From assembly GCA_027483285.1 (NCBI GenBank), contig JAIXUZ010000229.1, forward strand, positions 1 through 14,098: 14,098 nt of DNA. Reading direction: 5' to 3'. This document shows, in pieces, positions 1-7,353 of this stretch. Source of the stretch: Bacteroidota bacterium (GTDB lineage Bacteria > Bacteroidota > Bacteroidia > CAMBQF01). Position 1 is the first letter of the stretch; every line of letters starts with the position of its first letter. The notes below the pieces were generated by a model. The model was not told the origin of the DNA. It was given only the letters and a program-made list of their open reading frames with translations, and searched no databases. The position numbers were made by a program, and so were the translations under genes.

Positions 1-1845
1 GCTAACCCTTGTAGCGAATTAGCAGGAGAATTTAGCATTACCATATTGCCTATGCCAGGCGGCACTTTAGCCGATATGGAAAAACTTATCCGTGCATCGT
101 TAGATGAGTTTGAAAAACGCGGTGTTACTGAAGATGATTTAAAAAAATACAAAGCTAAGTTTGAAGCTGACGCAATTGGCGCTTTAGGCAGCGTTTCAGG
201 TAAAGGCTCTATGCTAGCCAGCTACCAAACGTTTACCAGCAACCCTGATTATATCCAGAAACAACTGGATGCCTATATGAAGGTTACTAAGGAAGACGTA
301 ATGCGTGTTTACAACAAATACATAAAAGGTCAGCACGCTGTTATTTTAAGTGTGTACCCTAAAGGCAAACCTGAATTAAAGGCTGCAGATGATAACTTTA
401 CACCACCTGTAACACCGGCTGATTACAAACCGGATTTATCTCAATACGCTAATTTAACCTATGTAAAAGCCAAAGACAGTTTTGACCGTAAGATAGAACC
501 AGCAGCGGGTGCTAATCCTGTAGTAAAGGTTCCGGCTATATACAAAAATACGCTGGCTAACGGACTTAAAGTAATAGGTACCCAAAGTGATGAACTGCCT
601 ATGGTAACCTTACAAATAAATGTAAAAGCAGGCCAAATATCAGAAGGAATAGACAAGGCTGGCCTTTCTACCCTTATGGCTGATATGTTGAATGAATCTA
701 CCAAGAACTACACATCAGAAGGAATATCAGAAGAAATAGAAAAACTAGGTAGTTCTATTGATATTAGCGCAGGTCCTGAGAATATCTCTATCACAGTGTC
801 ATCATTAACCAAAAACCTTGATGCTACGCTGAAACTGGTAGAAGAAAAAATGTTCCGCCCTAAGTTTGATACAGCAGACTTTAGCCGTATTAAAAACCAG
901 CAATTGGAATATATTGCCAACCAGGCTACATCAGCATCAACCATAGCAAGTAATGTTTATTCAGCATTGATATATGGTAACAACAACGCATTTGGCCTAC
1001 CTATAATTGGTACCGAAAGCACTGTAGACAAGATTACTGTTGATGATGTTAAAAACTACTACGCTAAATATTTTGCGCCAGATTTTGCCCAAATGGTTGT
1101 TGTAGGTAACATAAGCAAAGATGAACTTGCTAAAAAAACTGCCTTTTTAAATAACTGGAAAAAAACCGGTATAGCTATACCAGTAGCAAAAAACACCCCT
1201 GCAGTTACTAAAACAAAAATTTACTTTGTAAACAAAGACAAAGCCCCACAATCGGAAATACGCATTGGCTACATTGCTTTGCCTTACGATGCAACAGGCG
1301 ATTACTACAAGGCCGGCATAGTTAACTTTACCCTTGGCGGTGCATTTAACAGCCGTATAAACCTAAATCTACGTGAAGATAAAGGCTGGACATATGGTGC
1401 ACGCACTGGTTACCGCGGATCTCGCTACACTGGCCCATTTACTGCATCGGCAGGTGTTAAAGGCAATGCAACCGATAGTTCTGTTGTTGAGTTTATGAAA
1501 GAGATTACCCTGTTTGCTGATAAAGGTATTACCCCTGAAGAATTGACCTTTACCAAAAGCTCTATGGGCCAGGCTGATGCCTTGAAATATGAAACCCCTG
1601 ACCAAAAAGCAGGTTTCTTAGCCCGTATGCTTGAGTATAATCTGGACACTAAATATGTAGATGAGCAAAACAAAATTTTGCAAAACATTACCAAAACTGA
1701 TATTGATGCGCTTGCTAAAAAATACCTTCCTTACGACAAAATGGTTATTGTTGTGGTAGGCGACAAGAGTAAAGTTTATGAGCCCCTTACCAAATTGGGT
1801 TATGAGGTTGTAGAACTAGATACCAACGGCCAGCCGGTTAAATAA
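1..1845 (+). CDS. M16 (insulinase/pitrilysin) family peptidase, C-terminal 614 residues; 5' end outside window
   Basis: The reading frame is open from base 1, so the gene starts upstream; the TTG at 46 and ATG at 52 are internal. The first ~130 visible residues look like the end of a first M16 domain. A second M16 domain begins near nt 540 (NTLANGLKV). Where an active M16 domain has the zinc motif HxxEH, this one reads KAGLSTLMADML (nt 655-690), so it is a non-catalytic partner half. The late Arg/Tyr segment NLREDKGWTYGAR (nt ~1363-1401), typical of M16 substrate-binding halves, is kept. Bacteroidota two-domain M16 proteins are usually about 900-950 residues and exported, so about 300 N-terminal residues, including any active-site HxxEH and signal peptide, are missing here. 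The family call is secure; whether the protein is active cannot be seen. A bidirectional hairpin follows the stop by about 20 nt. Confidence 0.93.
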   Translation, partial: ANPCSELAGEFSITILPMPGGTLADMEKLIRASLDEFEKRGVTEDDLKKYKAKFEADAIGALGSVSGKGSMLASYQTFTSNPDYIQKQLDAYMKVTKEDVMRVYNKYIKGQHAVILSVYPKGKPELKAADDNFTPPVTPADYKPDLSQYANLTYVKAKDSFDRKIEPAAGANPVVKVPAIYKNTLANGLKVIGTQSDELPMVTLQINVKAGQISEGIDKAGLSTLMADMLNESTKNYTSEGISEEIEKLGSSIDISAGPENISITVSSLTKNLDATLKLVEEKMFRPKFDTADFSRIKNQQLEYIANQATSASTIASNVYSALIYGNNNAFGLPIIGTESTVDKITVDDVKNYYAKYFAPDFAQMVVVGNISKDELAKKTAFLNNWKKTGIAIPVAKNTPAVTKTKIYFVNKDKAPQSEIRIGYIALPYDATGDYYKAGIVNFTLGGAFNSRINLNLREDKGWTYGARTGYRGSRYTGPFTASAGVKGNATDSSVVEFMKEITLFADKGITPEELTFTKSSMGQADALKYETPDQKAGFLARMLEYNLDTKYVDEQNKILQNITKTDIDALAKKYLPYDKMVIVVVGDKSKVYEPLTKLGYEVVELDTNGQPVK

Positions 1846-1865
1846 AAGCCGCAAGCCTCAAATAA

Positions 1866-1901
1866 AAAATCCCCGCTAACTGAAAAGTTGGCGGGGATTT
1901 T
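1866..1901. terminator. Bidirectional intrinsic terminator between M16 gene and THX gene
   Basis: Arms 1866-1880 and 1887-1901 pair over 15 bp with one G-T wobble around a 6-nt loop (TGAAAA). The + strand continues TAATTTTTTA and the - strand continues with a T-rich stretch, so the hairpin can end both converging transcripts. Confidence 0.9.
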
Positions 1902-1920
1902 AATTTTTTAGCGGGTTGAC

Positions 1921-2160
1921 TTACTCGCTTTTGGACTTAGCCGCTTTTTTGGCAGCGGGCTTCTTTTCGGCTGCAGGTTTTTCGGCAGCAGCTTTAGGGG
2001 CCGCTTTTTTAACCGATTTTTCAGCTTTTTCTTCTGTAGCAACGTTAGCTGCTTTGGCAGGTGTAGCAGCGAAACCTGAACTTTTTTTGCGTTTACGGCT
2101 AATGCCGTAAGAGCCCATTATAATTTTACCTCTTTTAGATTTTTTGTCGCCTTTACCCAT
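1921..2160 (-). CDS. Small ribosomal subunit protein bTHX with Ala/Lys-rich C-terminal tail
   Basis: The N-terminal ~27 residues (MGKGDKKSKRGKIIMGSYGI, then SRKRKKS) match the short basic THX peptide family of the 30S subunit, which in Thermus sits in the head of the small subunit and stabilises 16S rRNA. The canonical peptide is only about 25-30 residues. Here, from about residue 28 to 79, there is a low-complexity tail of Ala, Lys, Pro and Glu (KKAAPKAAAEKPAAEKKPAAKKAAK), similar in composition to histone-H1-like bacterial tails. The ATG at 2160 is the only sensible start because the conserved MGKGDK begins there. No Shine-Dalgarno is seen; a TAnnTTTG element lies about 45 nt upstream. It is transcribed toward the M16 gene and ends at the shared hairpin. 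The THX identity rests on recall of the family motif; the role of the tail is unknown. Confidence 0.85.
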   Translation of the reverse strand: MGKGDKKSKRGKIIMGSYGISRKRKKSSGFAATPAKAANVATEEKAEKSVKKAAPKAAAEKPAAEKKPAAKKAAKSKSE

Positions 2161-2204
2161 AATAGTGTTGTTTTTTTATACGATTTAAAGTTTGACAATA
2201 AGAA

Positions 2205-2212
2205 CAAATCTA
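2205..2212 (-). promoter_or_regulatory. Putative -7 element of the THX promoter
   Basis: The minus strand reads TAGATTTG, an exact match to the Bacteroidota -7 consensus TAnnTTTG. No TTG is at the usual -33 spacing, so the call rests on one element. It predicts a leader of roughly 40 nt and promoter DNA that abuts the 3' end of the methyltransferase gene. Confidence 0.45.
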
Positions 2213-2216
2213 AAAA

Positions 2217-2915
2217 TTAACTAATTAATAACGAAGATTTAAAATGTTTTTCTAACAAATAAGGTTTGTGAACGCTGTTCCATGCCCATTTAAGGAGTAT
2301 ATCAAGCTTTTCTTCTTCCCTTAACTTCCAGTCTATATTAGAGTTACGTATTTTATGTACTAAGTGCTGCATAAACAAAGCAGCTGTTACCGATATGTTA
2401 AAACTCTCTGTAAACCCATAAATAGGTATAGCCACATAATCATCGGCATTATCAAAGGCGTATTTACTTAGGCCAAATTTTTCTGTACCAAATACCAGGG
2501 CGGTTTTTTGCTCTATAGGCAAACTATAAATGGTGTGGGCCTTAGCATGGGGCGATGTTGCCACTATGCGGTAACCTTGGTCTTTCAATGCTTTGTAACA
2601 ATCGGCGGTGTTGTCTTGCCCATTAATGTATTTATGCTGGGTTATCCATTTGGGAGCGCCACGGGCTACATCCTTGTTTACGCTGTACTTATTCCGAATT
2701 TCAATAACATGCACATCCTGGAGCCCAAAACAATCGGCAGAGCGTAAAACCGCGCTGGCATTCTGGGTTTGGTAAATATCTTCCATAACCAGTGTTAAAT
2801 GGCGGGTACGGTTGTTTATTACCTCATCATACCTGGCCAATTTATGCGGGCTGATATACTGGTAGAGGTATTCGAGAAATTTTTGCCTTGTGGCTACATC
2901 CATGGTACTGTCCAT
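2217..2915 (-). CDS. trmH: SpoU/TrmH-family tRNA (guanosine-2'-O)-methyltransferase
   Basis: This cytoplasmic SPOUT-fold enzyme would use S-adenosylmethionine to methylate a ribose 2'-OH, most likely G18 in the tRNA D-loop. All three SpoU motifs are visible: motif 1, QNASAVLRSADCFG (residues 51-64, with Asn52 and the presumed catalytic Arg58); motif 2, FGTEKFGLS (142-150); motif 3, IPIYGFTESFNISVTAAL (163-180, with Asn173 and Ser175) in the knotted cofactor-binding region. The 232-residue length and the helical C-terminal extension (LREEEKLDILLKWAWN) fit TrmH itself better than the rRNA-modifying RlmB. Two starts are possible, 2915 and 2903 (Met5). The TATATTTG element only 4 nt before the first ATG suggests a leaderless message. 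The family is certain; the exact target nucleotide is inferred. Confidence 0.9.
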   Translation of the reverse strand: MDSTMDVATRQKFLEYLYQYISPHKLARYDEVINNRTRHLTLVMEDIYQTQNASAVLRSADCFGLQDVHVIEIRNKYSVNKDVARGAPKWITQHKYINGQDNTADCYKALKDQGYRIVATSPHAKAHTIYSLPIEQKTALVFGTEKFGLSKYAFDNADDYVAIPIYGFTESFNISVTAALFMQHLVHKIRNSNIDWKLREEEKLDILLKWAWNSVHKPYLLEKHFKSSLLIS

Positions 2916-2919
2916 GGGG

Positions 2920-2927
2920 CAAATATA
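2920..2927 (-). promoter_or_regulatory. -7 promoter element directly before the TrmH start
   Basis: The minus strand reads TATATTTG, matching TAnnTTTG, followed by CCCC and the ATG at 2915. This places transcription initiation at or next to the start codon. No clear -33 TTG is seen; the upstream DNA is the GA-rich heptad repeat. Confidence 0.5.
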
Positions 2928-2933
2928 CTATTT

Positions 2934-2968
2934 AGAGGAGTGAGGAGAGACTAGTGAGGAGAGAGTTA
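2934..2968 (+). repeat. Degenerate GA-rich heptanucleotide tandem repeat
   Basis: Five 7-bp units follow one another: AGAGGAG, TGAGGAG, AGACTAG, TGAGGAG, AGAGTTA. The 10-mer TGAGGAGAGA recurs exactly at 2941 and 2955. It lies between the YitT and TrmH genes. No function is visible. Confidence 0.6.
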
Positions 2969-3007
2969 GAATAAATTGCCTACTACAGAACCTCTCTTAT
3001 CTTTCCT

Positions 3008-3931
3008 TTAGTGAGAAAAGGGGCGCTTTTTAATCATTCCGCCTTTGGTGTCTTTAATGCTATTGGTAATAACAAAGGCTGATGGGTCAATCTTTTCAAT
3101 TTCGGCATTTAAGCGCGATGTTTCTAAGCGGGTTACCACTGCATAAATAATTTCAATATCACGGCGTTGATGGTCTATTTTACCATAACCACCCTTGCCC
3201 TGATAAACCGTAACACCGCGGCCCAGCTTATCAATAATCATGGTGCGGATTTCGTCGTGCTTGTGCGAAATGATTGTAACACCGGTATACTCTTCAATAC
3301 CCTCAATAATAAGTGTTACTGTTTTAGAAGCTGCCATATAGGTTAGTATTGAATACAGAGCTGCTTCTCGCCCTATTAAATAAGCTGCTACTGAGAATAT
3401 TGCTATGTTGAACAGCAAAATAATATCTCCAATACTAAGTCCAAGCTTCTTACTTAGATAGATGGCCGTTACCTCAGTACCATCCAGCACCGCACCTGCA
3501 CGCATAGCCAGGCCAATACCTGCACCAAGAAAGAAACCTCCAAAAACAGATACCAGCAATTTATCTTCTGTAATTATTGGGTATGGAATTACATGCACAA
3601 CAATGGCCAAGCCTGCAATAGCGATAATACTTTTTATAAAAAATTTACGCCCTATTTGCCAGTATCCCAGTACAACAAATGGAATGTTAATCAGAATAAG
3701 CAATATGGATAATGAGATACCCGTTTTTTGCTCAACCAACAGCGATATACCCGTTACCCCACCATCAATAAAATTACTTGGCAATAAAAAGCTTTTTAAC
3801 CCGAAACTAGCCGATGCAACACCCAGAACAAGTAATAACACATCGGTAATAAATTGCTTAATTACTATGCGATGGTTATACTTACGTTTGCCCGCAGTGT
3901 ATTTGCTTGCTTCTTTACTTTCCTTTCCCAT
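3008..3931 (-). CDS. YitT family membrane protein (DUF161-type helices plus C-terminal DUF2179 domain)
   Basis: The 307-residue protein has a short basic cytoplasmic N-terminus, then about five or six hydrophobic helices between residues ~25 and ~195. Signature stretches are GLKSFLLPSNFIDGGVTGIS, GFFLGAGIGLAMRAGAVLDG and a following TEVTAIYLSKK. After the last helix comes a soluble domain of about 85 residues (TGVTIISHKHDEIRTMI, then GRGVTVYQGKGGYG), which is the DUF2179 domain typical of YitT proteins. Family members sit in the inner membrane and may transport or sense small molecules, but no biochemical role is established that I can assign. The start at 3931 is the first ATG; there is no Shine-Dalgarno, and TTATTTTG, one mismatch from TAnnTTTG, lies 7 nt upstream. 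It appears to be a single gene, separated from the cluster upstream by a hairpin. Confidence 0.88.
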   Translation of the reverse strand: MGKESKEASKYTAGKRKYNHRIVIKQFITDVLLLVLGVASASFGLKSFLLPSNFIDGGVTGISLLVEQKTGISLSILLILINIPFVVLGYWQIGRKFFIKSIIAIAGLAIVVHVIPYPIITEDKLLVSVFGGFFLGAGIGLAMRAGAVLDGTEVTAIYLSKKLGLSIGDIILLFNIAIFSVAAYLIGREAALYSILTYMAASKTVTLIIEGIEEYTGVTIISHKHDEIRTMIIDKLGRGVTVYQGKGGYGKIDHQRRDIEIIYAVVTRLETSRLNAEIEKIDPSAFVITNSIKDTKGGMIKKRPFSH

Positions 3932-3949
3932 ATAGTTGCAAAATAAAAT

Positions 3950-3978
3950 AAAGTCCAGAATCTGAGATTCCAGACTTT
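3950..3978 (-). terminator. Hairpin terminator after the lipoprotein gene
   Basis: AAAGTC (3950-3955) pairs with GACTTT (3973-3978) and GAATC (3958-3962) with GATTC (3966-3970), separated by a 2x2 CA/CA internal loop, with loop TGA. On the minus strand it is followed by ATTTTATTTTG, a T-rich tail, so it would end the leftward three-gene transcript 30 nt past its last stop codon. Confidence 0.7.
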
Positions 3979-4007
3979 AACTTAGTAAATAAAAGTATGA
4001 TAAGACC

Positions 4008-4559
4008 TTATTGTATTGCTGTATAAAACACTACTTCTACATCGGTTTCACCTAAAGCAATGTCGCCTGTTTTAATACCCGGCTGGTGTTTTAACACTAC
4101 TGTAGTATTGCCAACAGATGCTGTTGTGGTTTTCCACTTGGTTTGTATACCAACGGGCAGGTTGTTATTATCTACATCTGTTTCAGTAATAATAGCATTT
4201 GTTGTTGTGGTGTAGCCAAACAGGTGGTCGTCTTTTTCTTCCTCTACCTCTAAGGTAATGTCCTCAGCAGGGCTTACGCTCTCGTTTAACAATTGTACAC
4301 TAACTAAGTAGGTTTTGTTGGTTTGCAAAGCAATACTATCGTAGGTTGTTGGGGCATTGCCACCTGGCCCGTCAGGGTCGGCAAAAGTTACAATAAAGGT
4401 ATTGGCAGTATTAGCACTATCAGTAAAAGTGAGTTTAAGTGTAGTAATAAGTTCTTCAGGATTTTCGGGTGCCGGATTGTCGTCTTTACAGGCGCTAAAG
4501 CCTAATATCAATGCAAATGCAGCAAAAGTCAAAAGTAGTTTTTTGAAAGTTGTATTCAT
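4008..4559 (-). CDS. Acidic lipoprotein, probably surface-exposed, partner of the adjacent TonB receptor
   Basis: I chose the ATG at 4559 (183 residues) rather than the upstream in-frame ATG at 4598, which overlaps the receptor gene. From 4559 the protein begins with a lipoprotein signal peptide, MNTTFKKLLLTFAAFALILG, with lipobox FSAC (Cys24). KDD follows Cys24 at once, resembling the Bacteroidota lipoprotein export signal that sends lipoproteins to the cell surface. The mature part has Ig-like beta-strand character: threonine-rich strands, LKLTFTDSANTANTFIVTF, DPDGPGGNAP, then NESVSPAEDITLEVEEEKDD. This last acidic segment followed by His could bind a cation. Similar Flavobacteria proteins are, as I recall, annotated 'type 1 periplasmic binding fold superfamily'; I do not rely on that name. 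It lies 22 nt after the receptor stop and is probably co-transcribed. The function is inferred from context only. Confidence 0.8.
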   Translation of the reverse strand: MNTTFKKLLLTFAAFALILGFSACKDDNPAPENPEELITTLKLTFTDSANTANTFIVTFADPDGPGGNAPTTYDSIALQTNKTYLVSVQLLNESVSPAEDITLEVEEEKDDHLFGYTTTTNAIITETDVDNNNLPVGIQTKWKTTTASVGNTTVVLKHQPGIKTGDIALGETDVEVVFYTAIQ

Positions 4560-4581
4560 GATTTTGTAGTTTGTAAGATTG

Positions 4582-6900
4582 TTATTTAATTTCTCCAAAA
4601 GGAATATTAATTTTTAGTGATATGTTACGCCCCATAGCATCGGTATAGTAGCGGAAACGGTCTAAATAATCGCGGTATTTAGTGTTAAGCAGGTTGCTTG
4701 CCGCAAGTGTTATTCCTATGTGCGAATTGCGGATGTGCGCGGTAAAACCAAGCTCTGCATTTAACAGTGTGTAACCAGCAGGCGGTGCAGAATAATCGGC
4801 ATCCTTATCAACCAGGTATTGTCTTAAAGTATGACTTGCCGATACTTCAACATAAGGTTTTTCAAACCATTTTCTATCGCCAAAACTATAGCGTGCCCCC
4901 AGTAAAAAACGGTGCGCGGGTGCCCCAATAAGGTATTGGCGGGTAGTATGGTTATAGGCCCAGATAAGCGCGTTGCGTGTAAATAAGCTTAGCTGCTTAG
5001 TAGCAATAACAGATAGCGAGACATTTATACTGGTAAACGATGCCGCCCCCTGCCTGTATTTAAATGTAGGGAAAGCCCCTGCAATGGTAAGGGTAGGTGG
5101 CAAAACAGGTTCCAGGTTTATGTAGCTGTCAAAGTAACTGTAGTTACCCATTACCCTAAACTCAATGCCTTCTGCCTGATAGTTGACAACGGCGCTACCT
5201 GTATAGGCTTTTTCGGCTGTAAAAGAGGTATCGCCAATTTCAAAAGCCGCCGCCCCATGGTGCAGACCATTACTATACAACTCGCTAACCGTTGGCGGGC
5301 GCCACGCAAGACCCGCATTAAGGCCTACGTTAAGCCCCGGCACAACATCCATAAAAGTTGCACCAATATTGGCCGATGGGTTTTGGTAGCGGTAGGCCGG
5401 AGAGATAACCTTGCCTTTTATAAGCCTGGATATTTCTAAAAAACGAACATCATACCTAACGCCTGCTTCCAGCTTAACTTTTTTAAAGGAATATTCAGCA
5501 ATAGCAAAAGCGCCAAGGTTTTGGGCGTTAAAATTTGGTATAAAGTAGCGCCCCTGCCAATAGTTGCTTTGATACATGCCGCTAAGGCCGCCGCTAATTT
5601 CAAGCCCCTTGTGGCTATACTCATAAACAGCATCAACTGTTTGTGTAGTAAGGTCGAACAAAAACTCGGGTTTGTTAAGGGCTGCAAGGCTATCGTTTAA
5701 GGGTTTATCCCTATCAAACTCTTGCCTGCGGTTGTTTTGTATAGCATATTGAAGCAAAAGGCGGTTATTATCGTCTACATCATACACCATTTTCAACTTA
5801 CCGGTGTAGTGCACCGCTTGCTGGTAAGGCCTGCCGATAGCATAGCTATGTGTATTGGTAGTATAAAATGGCGTAGTGCTGTTTATGGCTTGTAATAAAT
5901 CTGTAAGGTTGCCAATATGCGCACCTTTAAACAAGCCTATTTTAGTATCAAACCTGCTTACATATGTTTCGACCTTAAAACGCTTGTACTTATAGCCCAA
6001 GGCTGCTGAAAAGTTACCCTCGCGTATGGCAGAATTATCTAGCCCATAAGCGGGAGTAAACACATTAGCCCCCTTGCGGTAACTGCCTTGCACACTATAC
6101 GCCCAGCGCCCTTTACCAAAACTGTTTTGTAGTTGTAAAGATGCAGCCCCCATGCGGTTATTACTAAAACCGCCCACATTGGCTATGCCACTAAACTTGC
6201 CATTATAAGGCAATGTTGCGGGGTCTATTGTAATTACGCCGCCAATAGCATCGGGGCCGTAGCGCACGGCTTTTGCCCCATACCAAACAGAAATGGTATT
6301 AGCAATATAGGGGTCAATTTCAGGCGCATGTTCGCCTCCCCATTGCTGCCCCTCTAACCTAACGCCATTGTTCATAATAACAATACGGTTTCCGGTAAAG
6401 CCATTAATCATAGGTTTGGTTATGGTAGCCCCTGTTTGTAGTGTTGTAATACCAGGGGCTGCCTTTAAAACATCGCCTAACGTGCCCCCTAACAATGGCT
6501 GTAACTGTTGATTGGTTACAGAAATTACCGAGAGCCCGGCAGCATCGGCATGGTTTGTTTTATCACCCTTTACATCAACCTCTTTAAGCTGGTTTAGCTT
6601 ATGGGGCATAACAATAGCTATGTTGGTATTTTCATTCACTGATATGGTAAACGAAGTGTCTTTACAACCTAAGTGGCGGCAAATAATTGTATAAGAGCCG
6701 GGGCATAGGTTAAAAAACTCAAACGTACCATCTGACTTGGTAAATGACTGTTTTTGTAACTGCAAAATACCAAGGGTGGCAAATTCCAGTTTTTCACCAT
6801 CATGACTATCAGTAACTGTTCCCGTAAGTTTAATATTACAGTTTTGCGCATTTACAACCAAAGCCGTAAACAGCAATAACAGTATTATAAAATACCTCAT
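4582..6900 (-). CDS. TonB-dependent outer-membrane receptor, probable metal-uptake type
   Basis: The start is taken at 6900 (772 residues) because a clean signal peptide begins there (MRYFIILLLLFTALVVNA, cleavage before Q19); the longer frame to 6966 would put 22 residues before it. Domains in order: a carboxypeptidase-regulatory-like beta-sandwich (~22-100); a TonB-box-like LKEVDVKG (~105); plug domain (~120-230) with PMINGFTGNRIVIMNNGVR and GPDAIGGVITID; then a beta-barrel to the C-terminus, ending SLKINIPF plus five residues. The segment after the plug loop, EGQQWGGEHAPEIDP, and the barrel motif NGLHHGAAAFEIGD are rich in His and acidic residues. The second resembles the HH...FE.G motif I recall from ZnuD-like zinc receptors. 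It would take up substrate across the outer membrane using TonB energy. Neighbours are an exported His/Cys-rich protein and a lipoprotein, all under one palindromic operator. The receptor call is secure; metal specificity is inferred. Confidence 0.9.
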   Translation of the reverse strand: MRYFIILLLLFTALVVNAQNCNIKLTGTVTDSHDGEKLEFATLGILQLQKQSFTKSDGTFEFFNLCPGSYTIICRHLGCKDTSFTISVNENTNIAIVMPHKLNQLKEVDVKGDKTNHADAAGLSVISVTNQQLQPLLGGTLGDVLKAAPGITTLQTGATITKPMINGFTGNRIVIMNNGVRLEGQQWGGEHAPEIDPYIANTISVWYGAKAVRYGPDAIGGVITIDPATLPYNGKFSGIANVGGFSNNRMGAASLQLQNSFGKGRWAYSVQGSYRKGANVFTPAYGLDNSAIREGNFSAALGYKYKRFKVETYVSRFDTKIGLFKGAHIGNLTDLLQAINSTTPFYTTNTHSYAIGRPYQQAVHYTGKLKMVYDVDDNNRLLLQYAIQNNRRQEFDRDKPLNDSLAALNKPEFLFDLTTQTVDAVYEYSHKGLEISGGLSGMYQSNYWQGRYFIPNFNAQNLGAFAIAEYSFKKVKLEAGVRYDVRFLEISRLIKGKVISPAYRYQNPSANIGATFMDVVPGLNVGLNAGLAWRPPTVSELYSNGLHHGAAAFEIGDTSFTAEKAYTGSAVVNYQAEGIEFRVMGNYSYFDSYINLEPVLPPTLTIAGAFPTFKYRQGAASFTSINVSLSVIATKQLSLFTRNALIWAYNHTTRQYLIGAPAHRFLLGARYSFGDRKWFEKPYVEVSASHTLRQYLVDKDADYSAPPAGYTLLNAELGFTAHIRNSHIGITLAASNLLNTKYRDYLDRFRYYTDAMGRNISLKINIPFGEIK

Positions 6901-6957
6901 TGTTGAGTATTGTAAAATGTGTATTGAAATGCCTGATGCGGTTGCACCAAGGAATCT

Positions 6958-6975
6958 ACCTACCAATTGGCAGGT
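6958..6975 (-). other. Intercistronic stem-loop between small exported protein and receptor
   Basis: As RNA on the minus strand, ACCTGCC pairs with GGTAGGT over 7 bp (one G-U) around an AATT loop. It sits in the 85-nt spacer between the first two genes of the cluster. No T-run follows, so it is not a normal terminator; it could mark partial termination or mRNA processing. Confidence 0.4.
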
Positions 6976-6985
6976 GCTAAAGAGG

Positions 6986-7318
6986 TTAGCAAACGGGCGG
7001 TGCCCTAGAGGGAAGATTTACGGCAACAGCTTTACTTACCGAGGCTTTTATAGCCGTATTGTAAACAGCATTTAGTTGCAGTATTAAATTGAGGTCGGCT
7101 GTAAATTTAGCCTTATCGTATAGTAATGATGTAGAATCGAAAATAGAACACTCTGAATGGCCTGCCTCGATATGTGTACCCATTTGGTTGTGGTACTCGC
7201 GGCAGTGTGTGTCTTGCTCTGTGGTATGGTCGGCAAGGGCATTGTGCAGCATTGGCCAGGGCACCAGTGCAAAGGCAAAAACTGTCAACAATAGTATGCT
7301 TACCGCTTTCAATTTCAT
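6986..7318 (-). CDS. Small exported His/Cys-rich protein, first gene of the TonB-receptor cluster
   Basis: The 110-residue protein starts at 7318 with a signal peptide (MKLKAVSILLLTVFAFALVP, then WPMLHNALA, cleavage near residue 29). The next 30 residues concentrate potential metal ligands: His31, His38, Cys39, His43, His49, His54 and Cys57 (fragments DHTTEQDTHCREYH and HIEAGHSECSIFD). A helical stretch follows, and the protein ends SRAPPVC. I recognise this layout, small secreted His/Cys protein upstream of a TonB receptor, as recurring in Bacteroidota, and a C-terminal RAPP motif also occurs in other small exported proteins near metal genes; neither gives a proven function. It may bind or sense a metal in the periplasm. 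Its promoter overlaps a perfect palindrome, and the ATG is only 5 nt from the -7 element. The gene is supported by its signal peptide, position and operator; the role is unknown. Confidence 0.75.
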   Translation of the reverse strand: MKLKAVSILLLTVFAFALVPWPMLHNALADHTTEQDTHCREYHNQMGTHIEAGHSECSIFDSTSLLYDKAKFTADLNLILQLNAVYNTAIKASVSKAVAVNLPSRAPPVC

Positions 7319-7323
7319 TATAG

Positions 7324-7353
7324 CAAAAGTATGGAAAATTAATTAAAATGCAA
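7324..7353 (-). promoter_or_regulatory. Promoter of the three-gene TonB cluster
   Basis: On the minus strand a -33 TTG (complement of 7351-7353) is followed by exactly 19 nt and then TACTTTTG (complement of 7324-7331), matching the Bacteroidota consensus TTG-N19-TAnnTTTG. The start codon comes 5 nt after the -7 element, predicting a nearly leaderless transcript. Confidence 0.75.

Noticed and set aside
1916..2110. Ala/Phe-rich + frame overlapping THX
   Set aside because: It is the antisense image of the Ala/Lys tail; its hydrophobic look arises from complementing Lys codons.
3462..3935. 157-residue open frame on the + strand opposite the YitT gene
   Set aside because: The minus strand has a clear YitT protein with membrane helices and DUF2179; the + frame is Pro/Ser/Thr-rich with no domain and mirrors it.
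4560..4598. Longer N-terminus for the lipoprotein (start at 4598)
   Set aside because: It would overlap the receptor gene and place 13 polar residues before the signal peptide.
6901..6966. Longer N-terminus for the TonB receptor (start at 6966)
   Set aside because: The signal peptide begins exactly at the ATG at 6900; the extra 22 residues would precede it.
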